Below, in pieces: positions 51,577 to 62,659 of a DNA stretch of 64,000 nt. The notes below the pieces were generated by a model. It worked only from the letters and a program-made list of their open reading frames with translations. It did no database searches and was not told the origin of the DNA. How positions within the stretch are numbered: the stretch's first letter is position 1; each line of letters begins with the position of its first letter. The translations under genes were made by a program, and so were the position numbers. This DNA is from Luidia sarsii (taxonomy: Eukaryota; Echinodermata; Asteroidea; Paxillosida; Luidiidae): NCBI GenBank assembly GCA_949987565.1, contig OX465103.1, positions 1,789,045 through 1,853,044 on the forward strand, written 5' to 3'.

Positions 51577-52930
51577 TTGAGGAACAAATCCTGCCCGGCC
51601 ACTCCAACCCATTTCTATACCGAACTGAACTGATCTGCCAAATTCACTATCTCAACAAGCCTTGTCTAAGGTAAAGTACGGCTCCGGGCAGAGATCCGGG
51701 CCAAACGCACGCAAACCGCGGCACCGAACGGCACTACCACGGCCGGGGGTCCAAGCTGTATTACAGAGGCACGCAGACCGCACCGCTGCAATACACACAT
51801 AATAGTGTGTGCGTACAAGTGTACGAGCCTGTATATATGCAGCGGACCAGGACGAGATCGTACGTGCACACGACATAATACGCACGGAACTTACGGGCTG
51901 ATACTTTCGGAGACAATCCACAGACGGCCCTTACAGAAATTCAAAACGATGACGTCATCAGGTGTAAAGTTACGTCACTTTAAAGAGGTTTTGTACACGT
52001 TTTCAATGTTAGGTATTTCCGCAGTTTCTTACATCATTTTGGCAGGTTATTACATCTGAAGACCACACACAGACGGTCCTGGCAGAAATGTTAAATGATG
52101 ACGTAATAAAGGTGTCAACTACGACGCCTTAAAGAAGCATACGCCAATAATGTCTTTATGCACAGCGAATACAACTTGTATGTGAACAATCTGAGTGACC
52201 TGAGACTCAATTCTTCATTCTTTGTTTGTGCACAAACATAATATGGGCCCATAGCTTTTATGTGGTACGGGAAAAATATCGCGATCCGGAAGGGGGAAAA
52301 GTGCACGTAAGCACATTCCAACATGACGCCTCATGAATCTTTATATTGAAGTTAATTCCCCAATTGCCCATTGAAACCATCAAAAGCCTTCTCACAAAAG
52401 CATAACTCAATTGTTGATTCAAAGACGTCTCTATAACTAATGACGTCATCTGATAGCAAAACTACGGTAGCTCCAAGGAGCCAAACTCACTGACCCCTAC
52501 ATTGATTTACATTTTTATAAACCCTGTGGTACTTTTGATAGTTGGACATGTACATTCTTATTGGAAAACTTTTCCTGGTTTTACAGTATTTATTGTAATG
52601 CGCCTTTGATTGCCTCGGTGGAAAGGGCGCACTATAATTTCCAAATTATTATCATTAGGCCGATTATCATCCCCAGCTGAGCTTTAATTATCGGGGTTGT
52701 TGCTGTTGGTGTCGTTAACAACTGCACTGGTTCAAACATGGAGGATTTTCCTTCCTCCATGGTTCAAAACAGTCCTGTATTTCTAAGCTGTGCAAAAAAT
52801 TAATAGAAGAACCTGCATATTTCACAATATAGTGTGACGAAGGTCCCAGGATATGTGGAACCATGTGGTTGAGGTCTGCAGCTTAGCTTTGCACTTTAAT
52901 CACTCTATTCAAAAAAGAAATCTCAAACGT
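51577..52930. other. No gene recognised; one LINE/SINE-like 3' tail
   Basis: At about 52595-52655 the sequence CGGTGGAAAGGGCGCACTAT followed by an AAATTATTATCATT tail resembles the 3' ends of L2/CR1-type elements and their SINEs. The stretch before it has no convincing coding frame. A piece near 51578-51640 recurs at 55900-55990. Confidence 0.4.
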
Positions 52931-52933
52931 TAG

Positions 52934-53011
52934 AGGGCCTGACGTTTCGATCCTAGCAGGACCTTTCTAAAAGGCAAAGGTCCTGCTATAGAATCGAAAC
53001 GCCAGGCCCTG
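52934..53011. repeat. Inverted pair of Penelope-type terminal motifs
   Basis: A minus-oriented copy of the terminal motif (GACGTTTCGATCCTAGCAGG) is directly followed by a plus-oriented one (GGTCCTGCTATAGAATCGAA). Together they form a hairpin of about 36 bp per arm. The body of the element is absent. Confidence 0.65.
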
Positions 53012-53095
53012 ATTGACGTATTGCAGGCCATTTTAGTCAGTGAGCAGTTTGCGACAGTTTTTGTATTAACTTCACTCTAAAAAGAAACAAAATGG

Positions 53096-53640
53096 CGGGA
53101 GCCGGCCATTTCTGTCCTCACGCTATGAGAAGGATGACATGCATTATTTTAGTTTCAATCTCTCGTCGTAGTCTGGGGGTGACGCATCAGCTTCCGCTCT
53201 GCCGAGGCCGAAGGTCCCCGGAGAGGTGACAGAGAGGGGACGATGACGGGGTGGGGGAGTTGCCCTAATCCTATAATCTTTCGCTTGCTCAAGCTCCAGC
53301 CGTTTATTCAAACTCAGGGACATGCCCCTCTCTAATCGGTATTAAAGCATGCATGATCACCCAACCCCCCTTCCCAGGTCCAGCCTAACTCCCTTCAGTG
53401 CAGTCTTAATCACGTGCAGTCCAGTCGCTGCTCTAATTCAATCTACGACCCCTTTCAATTATTCCTCGCTTCCCGCCTCTGACAACCGTAAGCCTAGTCT
53501 CTATACCCGTACCCCCTCCATACCCCCTCCAAGATCCCTTCCTACACCCCCATCGCAACCCCCCTTCCCGTGTTCCAGCCTTGTCTTCCCTCCCCGTCCC
53601 TTGGACCGTTCCCGGGAATCGCTGCTGCACGACCGAGGTT
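53096..53640. repeat. Dispersed repeat copy
   Basis: This is the third and longest uninterrupted copy of the family at 33665 and 44945. It runs from GCCGGCCATTTCTGTCC through CATCAGCTTCCGCTCTG to the pyrimidine-rich end near CCCGTCCCTTGGACC. No protein is recognised. Confidence 0.6.
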
Positions 53641-53922
53641 TTATATGGAACAATACCTAACACTCGGCTTGGGGCAGCAGAGTTTCTATAGGGGGCGCTT
53701 TGGGTCTAAAGCCCCCACCCCAATCAAAAAAAAATCCTCGGATGCTTGTTACTGTCTAGTATTTTTGTATGATGTGCGCAACAGGGAAAAAGTCGCGAAG
53801 GCTGATGGAAAAGGTTTCCTCCATTAGACCTATCATAACTATTTCTAAAAGTGTGTAGGCCTATATCTTGTTCCAGTGTAGATGTGGATCGTATAGTTTT
53901 TCGAGTTTTTCGAGTTCGCTTC

Positions 53923-54526
53923 TTGTAGAGTTTGTAATATTCAGTATGTTGGCGAGACAAAAAACACCCTAAAAAAACGAATCTATGGCCATAGGTCTAC
54001 CATCAAAACCGGTAAAATGGACACCCCTGTTGGGTATCACTTCAATCTCCCTGATCATTCGATATCAGATATGAGTGTACTGGGCATAGAATCACTTGGT
54101 CACCGTAGTAATGCTGTCCGTCTTAGCCGTGAGAAAATGTGGATGAAGCGTCTTCGGACTATTCAACCACATGGTCTCAACATCCAGGAGGGTAATGACT
54201 AACACCATGCAGCTTTCTGATAATCCTTCTTTTGTGTTCAGTCTTTCACACTTCTCTCTTTGATCTTTCCCCCTATTGTCACTAATCCCTACCGCACTCC
54301 TTGCCCTTCTCTTTGATCTTTCCCCCTCCTCTCACTAATCTCTACCCTACCCCTTGCCCTTCCCTTTGATCTCTCCCTACCAGCTTCACTCTTTGTCCTT
54401 TGTTTCTCATCCGTGTCCTATTCACTCTCTCCCCCCTGCCTTCGTGTACATGTATCTGTTTTGTCCTTGTCACTCTGCCTTTGAGAAAGGTCCTGCTAGG
54501 ATCGAAACGTCAGGCCCACTAAATTT
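53923..54526 (+). mobile_element. 5'-truncated Penelope-like element with 8-bp target duplication
   Basis: Codons from 53924 to the TGA-free end at 54202 (stop TAA) encode the C-terminal part of a GIY-YIG endonuclease domain: CNIQYVGET, then KKRIYGHRS, then GYHFNLPDH. This follows the Penelope-like element pattern of YVGET, Arg and His. A pyrimidine-rich tail with a roughly 57-bp tandem repeat follows. The flanks TTCGCTTC at 53915-53922 and 54527-54534 are identical. Upstream of gene A the matching locus shows a single ATTCGCTT at 35396-35403 with no insert, so this is the empty site. The reverse transcriptase is missing and the copy is dead. Confidence 0.88.
54481..54515 (+). ncRNA. Hammerhead-like terminal motif of the Penelope-like element
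   Basis: TTGAGAAA is followed by a stem GGTCC/GGATC with loop TGCTA, then GAAACGTC. This gives the hammerhead order but the first core box deviates from CUGANGA. The same motif ends the minus-strand element (34675-34708). It is probably a degenerate ribozyme relic. Confidence 0.35.
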
Positions 54527-55139
54527 TTCGCTTCAGTTTAGGTAGAAATTGACAAAATGATGTACAATGTCCCATGCATACGGTGCTCCCCAAATGCAGT
54601 ATCGCTGTTGCTGTGGTCGCTGTTTGTGGTTGGGAGATTTTGAGACCCTTCATCTCAAAGCCGTAACCACCCCCCCCCCAAAAAAAATCAAAAAAAAATC
54701 ATGGTCTGCAACCACGCCTGTCTACTGCAAGTACACTGTACACTGCAGTGAAGGGTATGCCACCACGGTTACAGAAAAAGAATCTTCACGGTCTCACAAA
54801 AGTGTAAGAGCGCCGGATCCAAACTTTCTCACTGCGTTCCTGCAATGAAGGTAGCCTGCGTGATACAGCACATACAGGTCTCTTTGGGGCATTTTACTTT
54901 AACGTGTCTGGTGAATGTGCTCTTTACGGAAACCAATTCTTGAAGAAAAAAAGCCGAAGAGAAGTTGAAGATCAGCCCGTTTTGGATATTAGCAGCCTGC
55001 ATAATTGAATCTTCGAAAGGGGTTTACTCTGCGAATGTCTAGGTGGTTATACACTTGGCAGTAGAACTATACTATAGCATTTCGCAGAAAAGCTCGTTTT
55101 TTCCGATTCAAATATTCCGGATCTGAAAATGTAATCCGG

Positions 55140-55379
55140 ACCTCTTCGGTAATTCACTTCGTCTTGTTTTCCCTTGTGTTCCTTCGTGAAATGTAAAAAA
55201 ACTATATTAAAAAAAAGGTTATGGACAACCGAAACCTAGGACTAAATCAACAGTCTCGGGGACTGCCATATTTGGCGAGGGCCGGAAGTGAGAGGTTATT
55301 GGTAGGCCTATTACTCATCGTGCCTCCAAACGGCGGAGAAAAAGAAATCTATAAAACCCGACCACCTCCCTTCGATAAA
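55140..55379 (+). promoter_or_regulatory. Promoter of gene C with TATA box
   Basis: TATAAAAC is at 55350-55357, aligned with the TATA boxes of genes A and B, with the upstream CTCTTCGGTAATTCACTT element at about 55141. Confidence 0.6.
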
Positions 55380-55472
55380 ATCACTTCTGGTTGCGCCTGC
55401 ACTGACACTCTACAAGCTCCTTAGACTCGAAAGTTTGATCCAGAAACTACTTCGGCAACGATCTAGACAGAG
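55380..55472 (+). other. Non-coding exon 1 of gene C (inferred)
   Basis: The inferred exon ends GACAGAG before the donor GTGAGT at 55473. It is somewhat shorter than exon 1 of A because of a small deletion. Its partner acceptor is TTTCAG at 58519-58524, giving a 3-kb intron 1. Confidence 0.55.
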
Positions 55473-55699
55473 GTGAGTCTTAAGATATTTTTCCAAAGTA
55501 AGCCCGAAATATTCCAGCCCTTACGGAAGCTCGTATAAGAGCCATCTTAGTTGACTACATGTATATACATTGTAATAATCTTATCAAACCCCGACTGGTA
55601 GTTTTGGAGGCTATTTGAAAGAAAATTTACTGGATACAATAATGTGCCAGCTCTTTTCTTCGTGACCTATCCAGCCCTTACATGGCGGCCTTAGCTTCT

Positions 55700-57170
55700 C
55701 AAGTACATGTAGTCAAAATAATATCATAGACCGGGCTACTATGACTTTATAATAACGACAAGAAGAATGTAATTCAATGAGGGTTTGCCCTACCGTGGCT
55801 CTAATGAACGTTCACCCGGGCATCACTTCGCAAGCCCACAACAACAACCCCCGTCCCAGGCGATTCTGATTTCGTTGAGGAACTTCCCCTGGACATTCTG
55901 CTCTCCTTACCTGAGGAACAAATCCCCCTATAACCCAACCCTGACCTTTACCATACGGCACACCAAAAACTGAGATGAACGTATCTGCCAAGATCACTAC
56001 TGCAACTGACTGTGTAAGTTGACCTCGAGAATGTACATTTTACCGCGAGATTCCTAACTTTGGGCACCTCGAATAGGAGCTACAATGCGGACCGTCGAAT
56101 TAAAAAAAAAAATTGGCATCGCTCTGATTTCAGCGGTTTCAACTATTAACGTGACTTTTATGAATAAAATCTTGAAATACAGTGTGTAAAGTGCGGGTAT
56201 TTTTTTAAACTTTAAGGTGAAAATTAAAAACATACATCCGCTTTCACGTTTATAACATTAGAACGTATGCAACAGGAGAGGATCGTCGTGTTCCCAGACG
56301 AGCGAACATGTTACCTTGTAGGAATGCAAACGCATGTACTGGCTAGCGAGACCGCGCAGAGGCGTTTGCATTGCATGTGTAGTACTGGCTTGACTACGCT
56401 ATTCTGACCACGAATGTGATCCACGCCAAACTATACGACACGGTATATAGGCCTATCCATATTAATGCCCAAGTCGCGTGCCACAATCGGGCCGTACTAC
56501 TTACAACCGGAAGTCGGGTCAGGTTAGGCCGTGTCCGAAACGGGCTTCCAGGGCTACGTCTTGGCACCCCCCTGTATTTCCAATTTGGGAAGACCAAGAC
56601 CTAGCTCTTACAAGGCCTTTTCACACTGTGAACGTCCGATCCGTGTCGAAATCTACACGGGTCCGACCGTGTCGAACACGCCCGTTTCGGACACGGCCTT
56701 ATATTTACTCGTTTTCTCTGCCGTATTCTCATTTGTTTGTGATTTGTTTTGGCCATTCGTAATGTTTCTAGTATTGGTCTACTGATTCCACAAATCTTGG
56801 GTTTTTTGTGGGACGGGGGCTTCCTACTTTAAAATTGGGCATGCGTTAATCTCCCATAACACCAGATGACCTTTTCACCACAAGACTTGCACAGTCTATA
56901 ATAGGCTCATGCACGTGTACGCATGCGTCGGCCCCCACAGATTGGTTACCGACATAATCTTGTTATTCGTTAGACCGTACAGGTTCGGCCAAGTGTTTGG
57001 GCATTGTGCCGCAATAAGCTATACACGTTTGCACGTAATACATGGCCGCCTACTCAGTCATGTAGGCCTACGTGTGCCATACGGACTTGTTTAAGCCAGG
57101 CTTGCACGGGATGTTAAGATCATCACTGTTAATTACAGGGATCCCGGGATGAGATCCTGAACGCAAGAGC
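55700..57170. other. Intron 1 of gene C, left part: no gene recognised
   Basis: The stretch at 56900-57170 resembles 37640-37960, including the GTAATACATGG and GCCAGGCTTGCAC phrases. It is therefore another dispersed repeat. The remainder shows no conserved frame. Confidence 0.4.
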
Positions 57171-57179
57171 GTTTACACT

Positions 57180-57900
57180 CGCGTTGATCGCCCTAAATAA
57201 AAGCGGCTGTTGTGCATAGCCGACGCACTGGGACCATGAGCGCATTGAAAATTCAGCCAAAAGATGGAAAATAGGATGAGCGCGTCGGTGTACGTGTGCG
57301 CCCAACTCCTGTCGGGATTTGGGAGAGGCTATAGCGAGTTTGCACCGAATGTATAACGAGTTGTTGACGCGCTGAACGTACATACCGTATACATGCAGAG
57401 CGCATTCCTCCCAACGAATGCAACACGTGTTGCGAGCGCGCGTGTTAATTGGACGAATGACCAGCGCATGCGCACACCGACGCACTGATCCTGAATTTCC
57501 AATGCGCTGGTCATGCGTCGGCTGTAATGTTACCGGCCCATAGGCTATGGACCGGCCCTATACACAACGTGCGCTCCGAGTACTGTATGTCTGGCGTTGG
57601 CCTAGCACACTGCGCGTGTCTGGCGTCCTGGTGCATGGTGCGTTGATTCGTGTGTCGAGCTAGCTCTGCGCACATTTTTTCGTGCATGCGCAAAAATCCC
57701 GACGCAAGCAGCGAATGGCGTCGAATGCACAGCGTTGGTCCAACGCGCTCGACGAACGAGAAACGCACAATGACGCATGCCTGGCGAACGACAACGCACT
57801 GGCCAAACCTGCAAAATGTCAATGGTACGCGTCGTGCGTGCGTCCCTCGTGCGTGGCCTATTATTGTGACAGCCGCTTTAAATGGCCCTTGCGGGATCCT
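57180..57900. mobile_element. CpG-rich non-autonomous DNA element with imperfect inverted ends
   Basis: AAAAGCGGCTGT at about 57199-57210 faces ACAGCCGCTTTAAATGGCCC at 57869-57888. Outside each end are imperfectly matching AGGATCCCG-like stretches. The interior is rich in GCGC and internal inverted copies such as ATGACCAGCGCATGCGCACA. No transposase is seen and the target duplication is unclear. Confidence 0.4.
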
Positions 57901-58524
57901 GTTAAACGCGGGTCTACAGCACTTCCTCGATGTCCGTCAGACAGAGTGCGCGCGTTGCATGCATTGCGAGATCAAGCAGATCTAGAGCGTTTCAAATAAA
58001 CGCGATTATTTAGAAAAGTCTCACTAATAGTGCAGTCCGAATCGCGTTTCAAATCCCACTACTAATCGTGTTTATTGTATCGACACACAAACAAGTGGAG
58101 TTTGAATCGCGATGGAAATCGCGATTCGAGTCATCGCATTTATTGGGGACAATGGTAAAGTTTCCACACTAAGCCCCTATAAAGTATAAGCGCTTTCCCG
58201 CTGGAGGGCATATCGAGGTAAATTACCTTTAATGCCATGTCATCAATATGGGACGGCACCAAGGTGCTCTGGTAAAGTTCGGCTGTTGATGGGTGCCTGT
58301 TTGATTCAATCCCACCCTGCCTATCAAGTATTGGTTCTGGCGTGGGCATAGAGCTCTATAAGCTCTATGGTTCTGAGTGACAAACAAAACTTCTGTTTGA
58401 AACAGGAAGAAGGAGAGTCGATTTCTGAGACAACAAGAGGCAGCCGTATACTGACCTCGCTGCCCTTCACTATCTTCAACTTTTTGTCCAACAACTTTGT
58501 CATTGTTTTTTCTTTTCTTTTCAG

Positions 58525-59927
58525 ATGAAGTTCCTCATTCTACTTCTGGTGGCTTCGGTCATTGTAGCCGTAGTGCGCTCAGATGATCCAGGTATATACC
58601 GATAATTATACGAATCAAGGCCTCTAGGGCCAATTTCATGGCCGAGACGCCCAGCGCCAACAACTGGCTCAAGCCTTGAAAAGCCTGGCTGAGTAATTAT
58701 CAGGTTGCCAGCCAACGTCCCACTTGTATTATCAAAATAAGAAGCAGCCAATATTGTAGTGCAAGTCAACCGCAATATACACGGGCGATTCGCGAGTTTG
58801 CAACGCGTTGTCCAATCAGTGCGCGGCATCTGTCGATCATTGGTCGACCATTCATCTCCGTAATAAAGTCTTACGGAGATCAATGCGGACGGCAGATTCC
58901 TCGCATTGTGATTGGCCAACGCGTTGAAAACTCTTGAGGGCGCACTATTGTGAATCACCCGTATTGATATTGTATAAAAAATGATACAATTATTGTTCGA
59001 ACGGAGAACTTGCAATTTCGTGCTTGCCATGCAGGCTTTCTCGCTAAAGCAGCTCCATGCCTTGTGACCCTGATTTCTTACGAAAGTGTTTTGTACTATG
59101 TGTGTCCAAAACGGATAATTATTAGTTTAGTTGAACAATTCATTCACAAAAAACGATTGCAAGACAAGATTAAAGTATAGTTATCCCTATTTCAGATTAG
59201 GAAAAAAAAACACCTTGAAGAATAAAACGCCTGTTAAGCCAACGAGAATGACGGAGCTTTGTGGAGGGGAAAAAATAATTTCTTGTTTTACTCTCATCTT
59301 TTTTTCCCCAATGAGTAGGCCTTAAGCAAAACTTCTGAAAATTGATCGGAATTTGAGTCTGGACCTCTAGATTGGTGCACCAGCTCTCTACCATCTGATC
59401 TATCCAGCCCTTAGATGTTGGCTATCCCAAAATAATAGTCAACTATAGGCCTAGTCCTTGCCATCCCCGGCAAAGACTACCGTAGTTGACTGTTCGAGGA
59501 AGCCACCATCTAAGGGCTGGAGATGGAGAGCTCACATAGTAAAAGCGCTGGTACGCAAAACCAGAGGTCTCGGGCTCAAATCCCGGTCCAGCTTCGAAGT
59601 TTTCTTTGCCATTTTTTAATATTTTGTTCAAAAGGTTCCCGGTCAGTTTGTCCAATCAAAGCAGTTAAAAAGAAACTGTTCATAAAAGTTATAATTTATG
59701 TAAAAATTGGTATTCGTCACAACGCTGTGCTTGTGAAAAGTACGTTTTTCCTTTATTAATTTGACCATTATGTTTTTCTTCATAAATGGCGGGAAGGCGG
59801 CAACAGTGAAGAGGATCAGGAAGGACCAAAGGACGAAGTTGGGAATTTTACTGATGGCGAAGGTGTTGACACAGAGAACGAAACTGAGGGGAACAATCCT
59901 GGGACACAAACAGATAACGATGACTAG
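58525..59927 (+). CDS. Gene C: short acidic secreted peptide lacking Kazal domains (predicted)
   Basis: Coding exons are 58525-58591 and 59797-59927, phase 1, 66 codons including TAG at 59925-59927. Exon 2 carries a signal peptide matching A and B plus the residues DDP, and ends at the donor GTATAT. The intron matches intron 2 of A, foldback element included, up to just before A's Kazal 1 exon, then jumps to acidic-tail-like sequence. Both Kazal domains are absent. The mature part starts GGNSEEDQEG, has NFT and NET glycosylation sites and about 14 Asp/Glu in 40 residues, and ends DNDD. The acceptor (GGGAAG) has a modest pyrimidine tract; a nearby CAACAG would give a basic, frame-shifted product instead. 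Sequence after the stop still matches the end of A's tail. It could be a functional new peptide or a decaying copy. Confidence 0.5.
58782..58961. mobile_element. Palindromic MITE in intron 2 of gene C
   Basis: The termini CGGGCGATTC and, reverse-complemented, CGGGTGATTC enclose inverted arms with AACGCGTTGTCCAATCA. It is the same family as 46990-47170. Confidence 0.7.
59340..59602. mobile_element. Foldback element with tRNA-like arms, intron 2 of gene C
   Basis: This is the best-preserved copy. The plus arm (about 59518-59594) ends CCCGGTCCAGC and can fold as a cloverleaf. Acceptor strand GCTGGA pairs with TCCAGC, anticodon stem CTGGT pairs with ACCAG around loop ACGCAAA, and the T arm is TCGGG/CCCGG. 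The minus arm spans about 59343-59413. The linker is also inverted-repeat. Confidence 0.75.
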
Positions 59928-60329
59928 AACACCGAAGGTGCAGCGGATCGGAGCGCAGAGAGGAAGAGGAACAGACTAGCAATGCATCAGAGAAGGATTC
60001 TGAAGATGATTTCATAAAGAGCTATAACTGACAAAAACCGTGACTTAAGGAGACTCGTGGGATTTGTTTGCGATCTTCCGATAGATTCGCTAATCAATTA
60101 CACATTTCCCGGTGAGGTTATTTCTTTAGTTAAAATCTGTTTCAACTATTTTAATGATAAAGGTAGCCTACAGGTGATTCTCCGTTTCTCCGCAGTTCTA
60201 TGAGAATGACGCTCTACGAAAATAGGTCGCTTCTCGTGCACCCGTTTACACGCACAGGGCCACTGAATGTTGGGGTAACAATTTGCCTCGTTGGTATCCA
60301 TATTTGCTGATTAGAATTCTAAAACTTGA

Positions 60330-60335
60330 AATAAA
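60330..60335 (+). promoter_or_regulatory. Candidate poly(A) signal of gene C
   Basis: AATAAA lies in the context CTTGAAATAAACGGAGGTT, conserved with gene B. Confidence 0.5.
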
Positions 60336-60547
60336 CGGAGGTTTTGTGGTGTACATTCCTGATCATATTATTTGACCCCAATGTCATTTTCCCACAGTAT
60401 ATCACATGTCAGATAGATTTCTATCATCTTTAGACCATTCAGTAAGGTTGTTATCTTTCCCGTTTGTGTAAGGACGAAAAAGTGACGATTTATTGAACCA
60501 AGAGGTAGCGACGAAGATTTTGCTTTTTCAGTTGGCAAATTTTGTGT

Positions 60548-61035
60548 GTTATCTTTTATGTCGAATTAAATTCGAATTCTGGGAAGGTGATTCTTAATGT
60601 CATCATAAAAATTATAATATGTCCTTTACAGTGAGCAGAAACCGCAATCATGACAGCCTATTGAACTCTAATTCCGATTTTTCATGGATAATGCTTGCAA
60701 GATGTAACCCTGCTTTGAAATCGTCAGGCAAAAAAAAAAGTGTTCAATTAAATTTCTGTAAAGAGTCTCATTTGAAAATTTAGAAGTGACTTTGTTATGT
60801 GTGGTTTTTATATTGGCCTAGTTGTGGCTCAAAAGCGTCGCATTACGCACAGAGAATGTAATTGTAAACAACAATTAATAGTCTATGCCAGGATGGGAAC
60901 AACGGTCACGCCTCTATTGTTCACAGTCGTAGTCATCATGACGTCATGCCGACGGTCAATCAGGTGAAACTATGGCTACTGGTTCACGCTTTGCCAACGG
61001 TTCAGAGTACCGATCGTGGAGGATTGTTTTTTGTT
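60548..61035 (+). repeat. Duplicated 3' flank of gene C
   Basis: The flank shares GATAATGCTTGCAAGATGTA and the following AGAAGTGACTTTG..ATGTGTGG stretch with the flanks of genes A and B, more diverged. It bounds the duplication unit before the transketolase upstream region. Confidence 0.65.
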
Positions 61036-61157
61036 TAAGGTCAACTGAAAACCGAAAATAACCACGACTCTCCTTGTATGCGCACGTGATGCAGCAAGGC
61101 AGGTAACCACTGAACTGCAATCTGTATCTCAGGGAGCTGTTTAACACATCCACGCAC

Positions 61158-62651
61158 CAGCGGCGTAGCCAGGATATTTTTCATGGGGGGGGGGGCGGTG
61201 GGGGGCTGGCAAAGTTTCGTGGGGCGGGTTGTAGTTTGGGCGGTTTGGGTTTTTTTCCTGGTTTTGCCTTGAAGACGGTTTTCGGTTTTGATCTTTGCAA
61301 AACCGTGAATGTTTAATCACCTTCGTTTTTGTTTTGTTTTTCCACATGAGCTAAAAATGCAAATAATCATGTTTTGTGTCAGAAATTTAAGGCATTTGTC
61401 GACCAAATCTTCACTCAAAAACCTTGTGGGATTGTACTCGTTCTCGTGATTTGTGCACGCTGCGAGACCACCGTCCAGTACAGTGCGTGTTATGCACTCA
61501 GTACGTCTGCAACGATTAGTAGACTTCCACCAGTCTTTACACACTTGTTTTCTAACAAATAACGTAACGGTTATTACAGGCATAGTTTAAAAACCTCCGT
61601 ATGATAACAAGTTACCAACGATGTTTCGCGTTTCGCGGTAACCGAAGTACGCGCTCCGACCTGTCAACAAATCAATGCCAAACGTGTATAATATTAGTCT
61701 ACCGGGTATAAACTTAAGATCACTCGACTGTAGGCCCAAAAGGTTAGTAAAAAACTTAGGATTGTGAAAACATGATTATTAGATGTAGACTTTTTGTCTT
61801 CTAGAGTGGTTTGAGAGGCGTTATTGCGCAACGCAAATCGTTCAACTTGACCACAAAGCCGCGCGTTATGAAACCTTGGACAAAATGGACGCGCAGTGCA
61901 CCCGACGATTGAGAAAATTTTCAATAGTTTTTATTTGTTTAAGTATTGTTTTCTTGTTCTTCCATTCCTGAAATGAAACGTTTTCTAGAAATCCAGAAAA
62001 AATAGGAATTGTCTTATATTTTTTGAGATATCGGAAGTTGAAAATTCAATTGCATACTTTGCAAAATCGCTCCGTGCGGCCGCTGTATGTAGAGCCCCCC
62101 CTAAAGAAAAAGAGTCAAACTCGCATTTTTCATGTACATGTACATGTACATGTACATGTACATGTATATGTATATGTACATGTACATGTACATTGTACGT
62201 GCATTGTGTACATGTACATGTACATTTATATTTGTAGTGCACATGTACATGTACATGTACATCATACAGGTACTGTACATGTACATGTACATGTAGATGT
62301 ACTACGCACTTTGTGCATGCACAGCGGCCGCATGGCTGCATATACGTACATGTACATGTGTTGTGTGTACGTACATGTACATGTGTACGTGTACGCTGCA
62401 CTACTCATATCAAGCCTTGATTAGCTAGCGCTCAGTAGCTACAAGTTATTTTACTACCGAAAAAAATATGGATTGGGGTAATTATGGGGTTCTTTCTTTA
62501 TCTTTTGAATTGTGCGATTTTGTTTTTCATAGAAAAAAAAATCAAATCCCAGTTGGGGGGGCGAGTGGGGGGGGGGGGGGCGGTCTTTCATGGGGGTCGT
62601 ACGCCCTCCACGCCCACCCCCCCCCCCCCCCCGTAGCTAGCTACGCCGCTG
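61158..62651. mobile_element. Non-autonomous hAT transposon, 1494 bp
   Basis: The left end reads CAGCGGCGTAGCCAGG. The right end, reverse-complemented, reads CAGCGGCGTAGCTAGC. Next to each end is a G-rich tract (C-rich at the right end on the plus strand). The flanks CCACGCAC (61150-61157) and CCACCCAC (62652-62659) differ at one of eight positions, fitting the 8-bp target duplication of hAT elements. The interior has no transposase frame; it carries the CATGTA repeat below. Confidence 0.8.
62131..62300. repeat. CATGTA hexanucleotide repeat inside the hAT element
   Basis: Iterated TACATG units with TGTACA palindromes occur in several runs, with a further run at 62345-62395. Both strands are open in several frames only because of this simple sequence. 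Confidence 0.9.
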
Positions 62652-62659
62652 CCACCCAC

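Noticed and set aside
57511..57999. Overlapping ORFs on both strands in the CpG-rich element
   Set aside because: They follow from high GC and inverted structure; no start context, domain or splice signal supports them.
59761..59979. Basic ORF overlapping the acidic exon of gene C
   Set aside because: It is the shifted frame of the acidic exon. The acidic frame fits the phase-1 donor and the paralogous tail better.
61985..62424. His/Val and Met/Tyr repeat ORFs on both strands
   Set aside because: They are translations of the CATGTA simple repeat inside a transposon.
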